DNA of 46,448 nt from Streptomyces sp. 130 (GTDB lineage: Bacteria; Actinomycetota; Actinomycetes; Streptomycetales; Streptomycetaceae): NCBI RefSeq assembly GCF_007096885.1, contig NZ_VJNO01000045.1:1-46448 (forward strand). The letters run 5' to 3'. Below are positions 24,387 through 32,565 of the stretch, piece by piece. A program made the translations under genes and the position numbers. Below the pieces are notes generated by a model that was not told the DNA's origin, searched no databases, and worked only from the letters and a program-made list of their open reading frames with translations. Position 1 is the first letter of the stretch. Each line of letters begins with the position of its first letter.

Positions 24387-24494
24387 GCGCGCGTCCCACG
24401 GTCCCGGGAGGGCGCAACGCGGGAGCGGCGCGGGCCGCGTGACACGCCCTCCGCCCCCGCCGCGCCGGCCCGGCGCCCGTCCGGAGAACGCCCC

Positions 24495-25037
24495 ATGACC
24501 CTCTCACCGCGGGACGGCGTGGCCGCCCCCGCCGATGTCCTGGCCGCGCTGCTCGGCCTGCTGGCCGACGTCACCGGGCGCGAGGCGTGCACCCTGCACC
24601 CCTGGCAGCCGTTCCCGGAGATCGGCCTGGACTCCTTGCTCGGCACGGAGTTCGTCGCGACCGTCAACGCCCGCTTCGGTACCGCCATCAAGGGCGCGGC
24701 CGTCCTGGACCACCCCAGCCTCGAGGCGTTCGCCCTGCATGTCGCGCGGGAGACGCGGTGCGGGACGGACCCCGGGCCCGTCTTCGTCCCGGCCGCGCCG
24801 CCGCGCCGTCCGCTGCCGTCCGCCGACGAGCTGCGCGAGGAGCTGGCGCAGGTGCTGGCCTGCGATCCGTGGGACCTGGACCCGTGCACCCCGTTCAGCG
24901 ATCTGGGGGTCGACGCCCGGGCGGGCGCGGAGTTCATGACGGCGGTCAACCGGCTGTACGGGCTACGGGAGCGCGCCGTCGCCCTTCACGACCACCCGGA
25001 CCTCACCGCGCTCGCCGCTCACCTCGCCACCGCCTGA
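24495..25037 (+). CDS. Tandem acyl carrier protein with a second domain lacking serine
   Basis: A 180-residue protein with two ACP-like domains. Domain 1 (about residues 10-90) has FPEIGLDSLLGTEFV, with S47 as the phosphopantetheine attachment site. Domain 2 (about residues 110-180) has FSDLGVDARAGAEFM, where the DSL serine is replaced by A141-R142, so it cannot be modified in the usual way. Both keep the later helix (AVLDHPSLEAFALHV, VALHDHPDLTALAAHL). It is separate from the standard type II PKS ACP at 30670. Tandem carriers often serve starter or side-chain units. Its 3' end overlaps the convergent regulator by 19 bp. Confidence 0.85.
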   Translation: MTLSPRDGVAAPADVLAALLGLLADVTGREACTLHPWQPFPEIGLDSLLGTEFVATVNARFGTAIKGAAVLDHPSLEAFALHVARETRCGTDPGPVFVPAAPPRRPLPSADELREELAQVLACDPWDLDPCTPFSDLGVDARAGAEFMTAVNRLYGLRERAVALHDHPDLTALAAHLATA

Positions 25038-25966
25038 GGGCCCGCCGCGTTCAGCCGGCGGGTCAGCTCCAGCTGCTGCCGGCCCAGCTCGTCCACCCGG
25101 CGGCGCAGCCGGTCCAGTTCGTCCAGGAGGCCGGGGGCCACGGGCGCGGACAGGCCGGGGGAGTGGGTGAGCACCGACTCCAGGCGGCTGCGCAGTGCCG
25201 GGCCCGGTTCGATGCCGAGGGCGGCGACCAGGCGGCGGCGGGCCCGCTCGTACACGCCGAGCGCCTCCGCCTGACGGCCGCTGCGGTACAGGGCCACCAT
25301 GAGCAGGTCGTAGAACCGCTCGCGCAGCGGGTGGTCGGCGGTCAGCCGTTCCAGGTCACCGATGCACTCACCGTGCCGCTCGCAGCGCAGGGTCGCCTCG
25401 TACAGCGCCTCCAGCGTGGTGAGCCGCATCTCGTCCAGCCGGTCGGCCTCCGCCGCGCACACCGGGCCCCTGCGGCAGTCCTGGAGCGCCGGGCCGCGCC
25501 ACAGCTCCAGGGCGCCGTGCAGGATCTTCGCCGCCCGGGCCGGGTCGGTGGCGACGGCCGCCCGCCCCTCGGCCGAGCGCCGGGCGAAGCGCTGGACGTC
25601 GGTGGAGGCGCCGCCCAGGTCGAGCAGGTAGCCCGTCGGCAGGGTGCTGATCCACGCGTGGCCGTACTCCGCGGGCGCGGGCAGCAGCCGCCGCAGCCGG
25701 GCCACATGGGCCTGAAGGGCGTTCGCCGCGTTCCCGGGAGGTGCCCCGTCCCAGAGCTCCGCCGCCAGCCGGTCCACGTCGAGCAGCGCCCCGGCGTGCG
25801 TGACGAAAGCGGCGAGCAGCGCCCGCTGCTTGGACCCGGCCGGGACGATGTCGGCGCCCCCGGTGCCGTCGTGGACCATGACCGGACCCAGCAGCCGGAA
25901 TTCGACGCGGCTGTTCGCGGCGGCGGACCGCGCCGCCTCCGGGCGCGGAGTGGCGAGGACGCTCAT
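25019..25966 (-). CDS. SARP/BTAD-family regulator 3
   Basis: A 315-residue regulator with the SARP layout but more distant from activators 1, 2 and 4. A winged helix follows residue 20 (VEFRLLGPVMVHD, SKQRALLAAFVTHAGALLD, ELWDGAPPGNAANALQAHV), then the activation domain (GALELWRGPALQDCRRG, FYDLLMVALYRSGRQAEALG). The C-terminus adds a heptad-rich stretch (LLDELDRLRRRVDELGRQQL) that may form a coiled coil. This architecture resembles AfsR-like BTAD proteins without the NTPase domain. Start ATG 25966; longer frame starts have no family sequence. It diverges from activator 4. Activator or repressor role is not known. Confidence 0.82.
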   Translation of the reverse strand: MSVLATPRPEAARSAAANSRVEFRLLGPVMVHDGTGGADIVPAGSKQRALLAAFVTHAGALLDVDRLAAELWDGAPPGNAANALQAHVARLRRLLPAPAEYGHAWISTLPTGYLLDLGGASTDVQRFARRSAEGRAAVATDPARAAKILHGALELWRGPALQDCRRGPVCAAEADRLDEMRLTTLEALYEATLRCERHGECIGDLERLTADHPLRERFYDLLMVALYRSGRQAEALGVYERARRRLVAALGIEPGPALRSRLESVLTHSPGLSAPVAPGLLDELDRLRRRVDELGRQQLELTRRLNAAGPQAVAR

Positions 25967-26269
25967 CGGGTGGCTCTCCCTCGGAATCCGGTCACGGCAT
26001 GGACGGTAACGACCGTCCGATGGCCGGGGGACACCGCCCGAGCGCCCCTCCAGCCGTCGTAAGCGTGTTCTTGAGGCGGCGCTCCGGGCGCCGCAATCCG
26101 GGCGCAAGACCTGGTTGGAAGGCTGCTCGAACGCTGAACGAGAGAATGAGGTGCGCGGCGCGGCCGGGGCTAGCGTGCCTTGCGCCGACGGCTTTCGGCC
26201 ACGGGGGCGAGGGCGCCGGCACAGGCGATCACGGCCGGGTCCACCCTGGCCGGTCCTTGGGAGGCCACC
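25967..26269. other. Divergent promoter region of regulators 3 and 4
   Basis: No gene is seen. CTCGAACGCTGAACGAG at about 26125 is a small inverted repeat that could be an operator. I found no AWAC-N8-CGGTWT box, so these two regulators are probably not direct GBL-receptor targets, unlike SARPs 1 and 2. Confidence 0.4.
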
Positions 26270-27091
26270 GTGCGAATACAGGTTCTGGGTCCGTTGAGCG
26301 CCGAGGTCAACGGGATGTCGATCGTGCCCACCGCGGGCAAGCCGCGACAGCTCCTCGCGCTGCTCGCCTTCCATCCGGGCCGCGTCGTGCCCGTGCCCAC
26401 CCTCATGGAAGAGATCTGGGGCAGCAATCCGCCGCAGAGCGCCATGACCACCCTGCAGACCTACATCCTCCAGTTGCGCCGCCGGCTCGGCACCGCCATG
26501 GGGCCCGACACCCCCGGCGCCGCCAAGGAGGTCCTGGCCACCCGGCACGGCGGCTATCTGATGCAGATCCCGCCGGACGCCGTCGACGTGCACCGCTACG
26601 AGGAGCTGGTGACGGCCGGTCGCGGCGCGTTCGACCGGGGCGAGGACGCCCGGGCCTCGTCGCTGTTCGGCGACGCCCTCGCCATGTGGCAGGGCTCGGC
26701 GCTGGTCGACGTACGGCTGGGCCCCGTGCTCGACATCGAGGTGATGAGGCTGGAGGAATCACGGCTGGTCACCGTCGAGCGGCGCATCGACGCGGATCTG
26801 CGCTGCGGCCGGCACACCGAGGTCCTGGCCGAGCTCACCGACCTGATCATGCGTCACCCTCAGCACGAGGGGCTGCACTCGCAGGCGATGGTCGCCCTCT
26901 ACCGGTCGGGCCGGCAGGCCACCGCCCTCGACGTCTACCGCAGGCTGAGGCTGCGCCTGGTGGAGGAGCTGGGCGTGGAGCCGTCGCCGCAGATGCAGCG
27001 GCTGCACCGGGCCATGCTCACCGTCGACCCCGCGCTCGATGTGCTGAGCGGGCCGCGCGGACTGTCCACGTTCGATCTGTACGCGGCCTGA
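26270..27091 (+). CDS. SARP-family pathway activator 4
   Basis: A 273-residue SARP with the standard winged helix (PTAGKPRQLLALLAFHPGRV, EIWGSNPPQSAMTTLQTYI) and activation domain (MVALYRSGRQATALDVYRRL, LGVEPSPQMQRLHRAML). GTG at 26270 has GGGAGG 5 nt upstream; the frame extends 30 codons further without family sequence. It stands directly before the PKS core operon, whose SARP-type operator begins at its stop codon. It lacks the facing receptor boxes of SARPs 1 and 2, so it may act below them in the cascade. Confidence 0.88.
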   Translation: MRIQVLGPLSAEVNGMSIVPTAGKPRQLLALLAFHPGRVVPVPTLMEEIWGSNPPQSAMTTLQTYILQLRRRLGTAMGPDTPGAAKEVLATRHGGYLMQIPPDAVDVHRYEELVTAGRGAFDRGEDARASSLFGDALAMWQGSALVDVRLGPVLDIEVMRLEESRLVTVERRIDADLRCGRHTEVLAELTDLIMRHPQHEGLHSQAMVALYRSGRQATALDVYRRLRLRLVEELGVEPSPQMQRLHRAMLTVDPALDVLSGPRGLSTFDLYAA

Positions 27092-27129
27092 GCGCTGGTC
27101 CAGCACCGTTCGAGCGGGAGTTGCCAGGC
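27090..27129 (+). promoter_or_regulatory. SARP-type operator before the PKS core operon
   Basis: GAGCGCT at 27090, CAGCACC at 27101 and GAGCGGG at 27112 are spaced by 11 bp. GAGCGCTGGTCCAG matches GAGCSSTNNTCCAS. A -10-like CAGGCT is at 27124-27129. The first heptamer overlaps the SARP 4 stop codon. Confidence 0.65.
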
Positions 27130-27175
27130 TCCGGTCGGAGAGGGCTCACACCCCTACCGCGTGAGAGGACGGCCC

Positions 27176-27931
27176 ATGTCCGACGAACGGCCCGTACGGC
27201 TCCACTGCTTCGCGCACGCCGGAGCGGGCGTCTCCGCCTTCTACGGCTGGGGCCCGCGCCTCGGCCCCGGCGTCGAGACCGTGCCGCACCTGCTGCCCGG
27301 CCGCGAACGCCGGCGCTCCGAGCCGCGCCTCACCCGCCCCGCCGACCTGCTCGCCGACCAGCTGCCCCGCTTCACCGGCGAGGGCGGCGAAGCCCCCTAC
27401 CTCATGTACGGGCACAGCCTCGGCGCCCTCGTCGCGTACAGCGTCACCCGGGCCCTGCACGAGGCGGGGCTCCCGGGGCCCGCGCTGCTCGTCGTCGGCG
27501 CCTGCCCGCCGCCCGACGAGCTGTCCGCCCTGGCCGACCAGTGCCGGGCCGGCGACGAGGAGCTGCTGCGCCTGCTCGGCGAGGCGGGCGCCCTGCCCGC
27601 GCGCGCCCGGCCCGGCGACTTCTGGCACCAGGCCGTGCTGCCGGTGCTCCGCGACGACCTGGTCCTCGCCCACGAGCTGCGGACGGCCGCCCGCGAACCC
27701 TCGCCGGCCCGTCCGCTCGCGGTCCCCGTCCTCGCGGTGGCCGGTGCCGACGACCCGCTGGCCCGGCCCGCGGCCATGGAGCGGTGGCGCTCCTGGACCA
27801 CCGGCCCCTTCGCCGTCCGCACCGTGCCCGGCGACCACTTCTTCCTCCGGGGCCACGACCTGCCCCGGCTGGTGGGGCGCGCCGCCCGCGTGGTGCGCCG
27901 GCTCGCCCCGCAGCCGGCGGGTGTCCGATGA
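27176..27931 (+). CDS. Type II thioesterase
   Basis: A 251-residue alpha/beta-hydrolase thioesterase of the stand-alone class that clears misprimed carriers or releases acyl chains. The N-terminal motif is LHCFAHAGAGVSAFYGW. The nucleophile S81 lies in YGHSLGALVAYS; the later aspartate is in VAGADDPLARP and the histidine in VPGDHFFL. All triad members are present. ATG 27176 has AGAGGA upstream. KS-alpha overlaps its stop by 4 nt, so it is the first gene of the core operon. A thioesterase coupled to KS-alpha is less usual in aromatic type II systems and hints at a distinct starter or release step. Confidence 0.9.
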   Translation: MSDERPVRLHCFAHAGAGVSAFYGWGPRLGPGVETVPHLLPGRERRRSEPRLTRPADLLADQLPRFTGEGGEAPYLMYGHSLGALVAYSVTRALHEAGLPGPALLVVGACPPPDELSALADQCRAGDEELLRLLGEAGALPARARPGDFWHQAVLPVLRDDLVLAHELRTAAREPSPARPLAVPVLAVAGADDPLARPAAMERWRSWTTGPFAVRTVPGDHFFLRGHDLPRLVGRAARVVRRLAPQPAGVR

Positions 27932-29193
27932 GGCGGGTCGTCATCACCGGGGTGGGGGTGGTCGCCCCGGGCGGCACCGGCACCGCCGCGTTCTGGTCGC
28001 TGCTGACGGAGGGCCGTACCGCCACCCGCCGCATCACCCGCTTCGACGCCACGTCGTTCCGGTCCCGGATCGCCGCCGAGGCCGACTTCGACCCCGCGCA
28101 CCACGGCTTCGACGCCGCCGATGCCCACCGCCTGGACCGGGTCGCGCAGTTCGCGCTCACCGCCGCCCGCGAGGCCGTCGCCGACAGCGGCCTCGACCTG
28201 GCGGCCGGGGGCGAGCGCACCGGCGTCTCCCTGGGCACCGCGGTCGGCTGCAGCAGCGGGCTCGACGAGGTGTACGCGCATGTCAGCGAGGGCGGCGAGC
28301 ACTGGCTGCTGGACCCGGCCCGCGCGGAGGAACGGCTCGGCGACTACCTCGTGCCGAGCTCCGTGGCCGCCGAGGTCGCCCGGGACGCCGGGGCGCTCGG
28401 CCCCGTCGCCGTCGTCTCCACCGGGTGCACCTCCGGCCTGGACTCGCTCGGGCACGCCGCGGAGCTCATCCGCGAGGGCAGCGCCGATGTGATGCTGGCC
28501 GGTGCGTCCGAGGCCCCGATCACCCCGATCACCCTGGCCTCCTTCGACGCGATCCGCGCCACCTGCGCGCGCAACGACGAGCCGGAGACCGCCTCGCGCC
28601 CCTTCGACCGGACCCGGGGCGGCTTCGTCCTCGGTGAGGGCGGCGCCGTGCTCGTCCTGGAGGAGTACACGCACGCGGTGCGCCGGGGTGCCCATGTGTA
28701 CGCGGAGATCGCGGGGTTCGCCAGCCGCTCGAACGCGTACCACATGACCGGACTGCGCCTGGACGGGCGGGAGATGGCCGAGGCCGTCCGGACCGCCCTG
28801 GACGAGGCGCGGCTCGACCCGACCGCCGTCGACTACGTCAACGCGCACGGCTCGGGGACGAAGCAGAACGACAAGCACGAGACCGCGGCCTTCAAGGCGA
28901 GCCTGGGCGAGCACGCCTACCGGGTGCCCGTCAGCTCCATCAAGTCGATGATCGGGCACTCGCTCGGCGCGATCGGCTCCCTGGAGATCGCCGCCTGTGC
29001 GCTGGCCATCGAGCACGACACGGTGCCGCCCACCGCCAATCTGCACGAGCCCGACCCGAGCTGCGACCTCGACTACGTACCGCTCGTCGCCCGCGAGCAG
29101 CGCACCGACACCGTCCTCAGCGTCGGCAGCGGCTTCGGCGGCTTCCAGAGCGCGATGGTGCTCACCGCGCCCCGGACGGAGGCACGCCGATGA
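27928..29193 (+). CDS. Type II PKS ketosynthase alpha (KS-alpha)
   Basis: A 421-residue beta-ketoacyl synthase that condenses malonyl units on ACP. The active-site cysteine is C167 in VVSTGCTSGLDS. The two catalytic histidines are in VNAHGSGTKQND and SMIGHSLGAIGS. Length and motifs equal those of minimal-PKS KS-alpha subunits. It overlaps the thioesterase and the chain-length factor, each by 4 nt, ensuring equal expression. The sequence resembles aromatic PKS ketosynthases more than FabF in its GxN-free STGCTSG context. Confidence 0.96.
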   Translation: MRRVVITGVGVVAPGGTGTAAFWSLLTEGRTATRRITRFDATSFRSRIAAEADFDPAHHGFDAADAHRLDRVAQFALTAAREAVADSGLDLAAGGERTGVSLGTAVGCSSGLDEVYAHVSEGGEHWLLDPARAEERLGDYLVPSSVAAEVARDAGALGPVAVVSTGCTSGLDSLGHAAELIREGSADVMLAGASEAPITPITLASFDAIRATCARNDEPETASRPFDRTRGGFVLGEGGAVLVLEEYTHAVRRGAHVYAEIAGFASRSNAYHMTGLRLDGREMAEAVRTALDEARLDPTAVDYVNAHGSGTKQNDKHETAAFKASLGEHAYRVPVSSIKSMIGHSLGAIGSLEIAACALAIEHDTVPPTANLHEPDPSCDLDYVPLVAREQRTDTVLSVGSGFGGFQSAMVLTAPRTEARR

Positions 29194-30575
29194 CCGCCCC
29201 CGCCCCGATGACCGCCCCCGCCCCCGCCCGTACCGCGACCGCGGCCGTCACCGGCATCGGGATCGCCGCACCCGGCGGCGTCGGCACCGAGGCCTGGTGG
29301 TCCTCGGTCCTGCGCGGGCACCGTGCCATCGGTCCCGTCACCCGGTTCGACGCCTCCGGCTACCCGGCGGTCCTCGCCGGCGAGGTCACCGGCTTCGAGG
29401 ACGCGGCGCACATCCCGTCCAAGCTGCTGCCGCAGACCGACCGGGTGACCCGGCTCGCCCTCGCGGCGGCGGCCGAGGCCATCACCGACGCGGACATCGA
29501 CCCGTCGGCCCTGCCCGAGTACGGCATGGGCGTCGTCACCGCCAACGGCGCGGGCGGCTTCGAGTTCGGCCAGCGCGAGCTCCAGGAGCTGTGGAGCAAG
29601 GGCAGCCGTCATGTCGGCGCCTTCCAGTCCTTCGCCTGGTTCTACGCCGCCAACTCCGGCCAGATCTCCATCCGGCACGGCCTGCGCGGCCCCAGCGGTG
29701 TCGTCGTCTCCGAGCAGGCGGGCGGCCTCGACGCGATGGCCCAGGCCCGGCGCCAGCTGCGCAAGGGCGGCCGGGCCGTCCTCACCGGCGGCTTCGACGC
29801 GACGGTGTGCCCGTGGGGCTTCACCGCCCACCTGGCCGCCGGGGGCCTGAGCACCCGGCGCGACCCGGCCGGCGCCTACCTGCCGTTCTCCGCCGACGCC
29901 TCCGGGCACGTCGTGGGGGAGGGCGGCGCCCTGCTCGTCGTGGAGGACGGCGACGCCGCGCACGCCCGGGGGGCCCGCGTCCTCGGCACCGTCGAGGGCT
30001 GCGCCGCCACCTTCGACCCGGCGCCCGGACGCGGCGCGCCCCGCCTGCTCGACGCCGCACGCCTCGCCCTCGCCGACGCCGGGACCGACGTGGCGGACGT
30101 GGACGTGGTCTTCGCGGACGCCGCCGGGGAGCGGGACGCCGACCGCGCCGAGGCCGCCGCGCTCACCGCCCTCTTCGGCCCGTACGGGGTGCCGGTGACG
30201 GCCCCGAAGACACTGTTCGGGCGCCTCGGTTCGGGCGGCTCCGCCCTGGATCTGGCGGCGGCCCTGCTCGCCCTGCGCGACCAGGTCGTCCCGCCGGGCG
30301 CCCCGGTCGGGCCGCTCGCCGACGACTGCCCGGTGGACCTGGTGACCGGGGCACCGCGCCCGGCGCGGCTGCGGCACGCCCTGGTCCTGGCACGCGGCCG
30401 GGGCGGCTTCAACGCGGCGGCCGTGGTGCGGGCGCCCGGGGCCTGCCCGGCGGATCTTCGCGGCCCCGCGACGCCTGGCCCGGCACCTCGCCGTACGCCC
30501 GCATCACCCGCGTACCTCCCGTACGAGGGCGACTCGGCCGCACGCCGACGCACCGCACCGGACGCCGCGGGCTGA
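29190..30575 (+). CDS. Type II PKS chain-length factor (KS-beta)
   Basis: A 461-residue partner of KS-alpha that sets chain length. The active-site cysteine is replaced by Q176 in SEQAGGLDAMAQ, diagnostic of KS-beta. ATGA overlap with KS-alpha. The N-terminus has a duplicated MTAPAP, so the true start may be the second ATG, 18 nt on. The protein is longer than the usual 400-430 residues because of a proline/alanine/arginine-rich tail of about 45 residues. Chain length cannot be predicted reliably by eye; the ketoreductase and cyclase set below suggest an octaketide or similar. Confidence 0.95.
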   Translation: MTAPAPMTAPAPARTATAAVTGIGIAAPGGVGTEAWWSSVLRGHRAIGPVTRFDASGYPAVLAGEVTGFEDAAHIPSKLLPQTDRVTRLALAAAAEAITDADIDPSALPEYGMGVVTANGAGGFEFGQRELQELWSKGSRHVGAFQSFAWFYAANSGQISIRHGLRGPSGVVVSEQAGGLDAMAQARRQLRKGGRAVLTGGFDATVCPWGFTAHLAAGGLSTRRDPAGAYLPFSADASGHVVGEGGALLVVEDGDAAHARGARVLGTVEGCAATFDPAPGRGAPRLLDAARLALADAGTDVADVDVVFADAAGERDADRAEAAALTALFGPYGVPVTAPKTLFGRLGSGGSALDLAAALLALRDQVVPPGAPVGPLADDCPVDLVTGAPRPARLRHALVLARGRGGFNAAAVVRAPGACPADLRGPATPGPAPRRTPASPAYLPYEGDSAARRRTAPDAAG

Positions 30576-30669
30576 TGCGCGGACACCGGGGAGACGCCCC
30601 CTGGCGCGTGAGCGCCGTACACCTCTGCGCACCACCCCTACGCACAACCCGTACCAGGAAGGGAACACC

Positions 30670-30933
30670 GTGGACCGCCTGCACCTGACCGACCTTGCCG
30701 CCCTGCTGCGCGACGCCGCCGGCGGTGACGAGGGCGCGCCGCTGGACGAGGCCGCCCAGGACACCCTCTTCCTCGACCTGGGGTACGACTCGCTGGCCCT
30801 GCTCCAGGTCACCGGCGTCGTCGAGCGCGACTACGACGTGACGCTGGACGAGGAGGCGCTGGACGAGGCGCAGACCCCGCGGGCCTACCTCGACCTCGTC
30901 AACGGGGCGCTGGCCGCCAGGGCGGCGGCCTGA
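30670..30933 (+). CDS. Type II PKS acyl carrier protein
   Basis: An 87-residue ACP carrying the growing chain. S41 in FLDLGYDSLALLQVT is the phosphopantetheine site. Size and the LGYDSLAL context are typical of minimal-PKS ACPs. The GTG start has AGGAAGGG upstream. The stop touches the next gene (TGAATGA). With KS-alpha and KS-beta it completes the minimal PKS. The 94-bp gap after KS-beta shows no terminator. Confidence 0.95.
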   Translation: MDRLHLTDLAALLRDAAGGDEGAPLDEAAQDTLFLDLGYDSLALLQVTGVVERDYDVTLDEEALDEAQTPRAYLDLVNGALAARAAA

Positions 30934-31833
30934 ATGACCGACAGCCGGCTCACCGAGATCGCCGACGGAGTCCACGCGCACGTCCAGGGCGACGGTGGCT
31001 GGTGCCTGAACAACTCCGGGCTGCTCGCCGACGGCGGGGAGAGCGCCCTGGTCGACACCGTCGCCACCCTCGACCGGGCCCGCGCCCTGCGCGCCCGGGT
31101 CCTGGCGGTCACCGCCGGTCCGCCCCGGTACCTGGTCAACACCCACTTCCACGGCGACCACACCTTCGGCAACTGCGTCTTCCCCGAGGCGGTCGTCGTC
31201 GGCCACGCACGGGCCCGGGACGAGGCCGCCGCGGCGGGGCTGCACCTGACGGGGCTCTGGCCCGAGGTGCGCTGGGGGGACCTGGAGGTCGTCGTCCCGC
31301 AGGTCACCTTCGAGGAGCGGATGACGCTGTACGTGGGGGAGCTGCGGGCCGAACTCCTGCACGTGGGGCCCGCGCACACCCGGGGCGACACCGTGGTGTG
31401 GCTGCCCGGGCCGCGCGTCCTGTTCGCCGGTGACGTGGTGATGAGCGGCGTCACCCCGTTCTGCCCGATGGGCTCGGTCAGCGGGTCCCTGCGCGCCCTC
31501 GACGCGCTGCGCGCCCTGGACCCGGTCACGGTCGTCCCCGGCCACGGGCCGGTCGGCGGCCCGGAACTCCTGGACGCCGACGCGGGGTACTTCCGCCGCC
31601 TCCAGGAACTCGCCCGCGAGGGCGTCGCGGCGGGCCTGACCCCGTACGAGGCCGCCCAGGAGGCGGGGCCCGGCCCGTACGCCGGGCTCCTGGACTCCGA
31701 GCGCCTGGTGCCCAATCTGCACCGGGCCTACGCGGAGGAGCGCGGCGCCCTCCCGGGCGCGCCCCTGGACATCGGGGCGCTGTTCCAGGAGATGGCGCGG
31801 TACCACGGCGGTCTGCCGGTCTGCCGCGCCTGA
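30934..31833 (+). CDS. Metallo-beta-lactamase-fold cyclase (ActIV-like)
   Basis: A 299-residue metallo-beta-lactamase-fold protein. The metal ligands are H71-F-H73-G-D75-H76 (NTHFHGDHTFGN), a later histidine in GPAHTRGDTVV, aspartate in LFAGDVVM and histidine in VPGHGPVGG. In aromatic PKS clusters such as actinorhodin, ActIV is a metal-dependent second-ring cyclase/thioesterase of this fold, and the position just after the ACP supports that role. A hydrolase or detoxifying enzyme is the alternative. It converges with the NTF2-like gene, ending 6 bp away. Confidence 0.82.
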   Translation: MTDSRLTEIADGVHAHVQGDGGWCLNNSGLLADGGESALVDTVATLDRARALRARVLAVTAGPPRYLVNTHFHGDHTFGNCVFPEAVVVGHARARDEAAAAGLHLTGLWPEVRWGDLEVVVPQVTFEERMTLYVGELRAELLHVGPAHTRGDTVVWLPGPRVLFAGDVVMSGVTPFCPMGSVSGSLRALDALRALDPVTVVPGHGPVGGPELLDADAGYFRRLQELAREGVAAGLTPYEAAQEAGPGPYAGLLDSERLVPNLHRAYAEERGALPGAPLDIGALFQEMARYHGGLPVCRA

Positions 31834-31839
31834 CGTCTC

Positions 31840-32328
31840 CTACACCAGCACCGGGGCCGGGTGGCCGGCCGTGAGGTCGTCCCGGGTCACCACCCGGCTC
31901 CGCACCCGCAGCCGGCCCCGGCAGCGCACCAGTTCGTCCGCCATCACGCAGAACCGGGACACCGCGGGCACCCCGCCGCGCGCCGTCGCGAAGACCAGGG
32001 CGTAGGCGCGGGTGTGCAGGACGCCGCCGGGGCGGACGTCCACGTCGAGCATGCCGATCCAGTGGCGCAGCTGCCCGCCCTCGCGTTCCTGGCGGGCCCG
32101 GTTGCGGCGGACGTTGGCGGCCAGCTCCGCACGCCCGTGCACCGGGCTGTCCAGCGTGGGCACGCTGAACACCGCGTCCTCGGTGAAGGTGGCGGCCCAG
32201 CGCTCGGCCTCGTGCCGGTCGAAGAGCTGCATCTGGTGGGCGTAGAACTGCTGCACCTCGGCGTACAGCGAACCGAAGTCCGAGGTGTCCGGCGCGGGCC
32301 CGGTGAGGTGCGTGGTGTCGGCCGTCAT
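31840..32328 (-). CDS. NTF2/SnoaL-like protein
   Basis: A 162-residue single-domain protein of the NTF2-like superfamily. The stretch VQQFYAHQMQLFDRHEAERWAATFTEDAVFSVP is typical of its first helices and strand. Homologues in aromatic polyketide pathways act as cyclases, hydratases or dehydratases (SnoaL type, and an ActVI-ORFA-like group in the actinorhodin family). The ligand pocket residues do not define the reaction. It is the only minus-strand gene inside the PKS core and diverges from the acyl-CoA ligase over a repeat-rich gap. Confidence 0.75.
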   Translation of the reverse strand: MTADTTHLTGPAPDTSDFGSLYAEVQQFYAHQMQLFDRHEAERWAATFTEDAVFSVPTLDSPVHGRAELAANVRRNRARQEREGGQLRHWIGMLDVDVRPGGVLHTRAYALVFATARGGVPAVSRFCVMADELVRCRGRLRVRSRVVTRDDLTAGHPAPVLV

Positions 32329-32565
32329 CGTGTCTTCCTTCTCGTCTCGTCCGCAGGGTCTTCGGGCGGTTCCCGGGTGGTTCCTGGGCGGTTCTTCGGG
32401 GGGCTTCGGGGTCTTCGGTTGGTTCTTCGGGGGGTCTTCGGTTGGTTCTCTCCCACCTTCCGTGGTGCTGATCGAGCGCTCTTCAAAGATTCCTCAAGCG
32501 CACCGGCGGAGGGTGAAGGCAATCCGGAGGTAAAGACCGCCGGTGGACGACGGAAGGGGACCTCG
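32329..32565. repeat. Repeat-rich divergent gap with 11-bp period
   Basis: GGCGGTT, GGTGGTT and GGCGGTT start at 32365, 32376 and 32387, an exact 11-bp period, followed by degenerate GGTCTTCGGTTGGTTCTTC repeats to about 32450. The period is that of SARP sites, but the motif differs from the other operators here and the run is low in complexity. It could be an operator for the NTF2-like gene, the ligase gene or both. CGGAAGGGGA at 32551 is the ligase ribosome binding site. Confidence 0.45.

Noticed and set aside
25999..29193. A 1,064-residue open frame that would fuse an upstream stretch to KS-alpha
   Set aside because: Only the part from 27928 is KS-alpha; the upstream part is an arginine/proline-rich out-of-frame reading of SARP 4 and the thioesterase. 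The ATGA overlap at 27928 gives a proper start.
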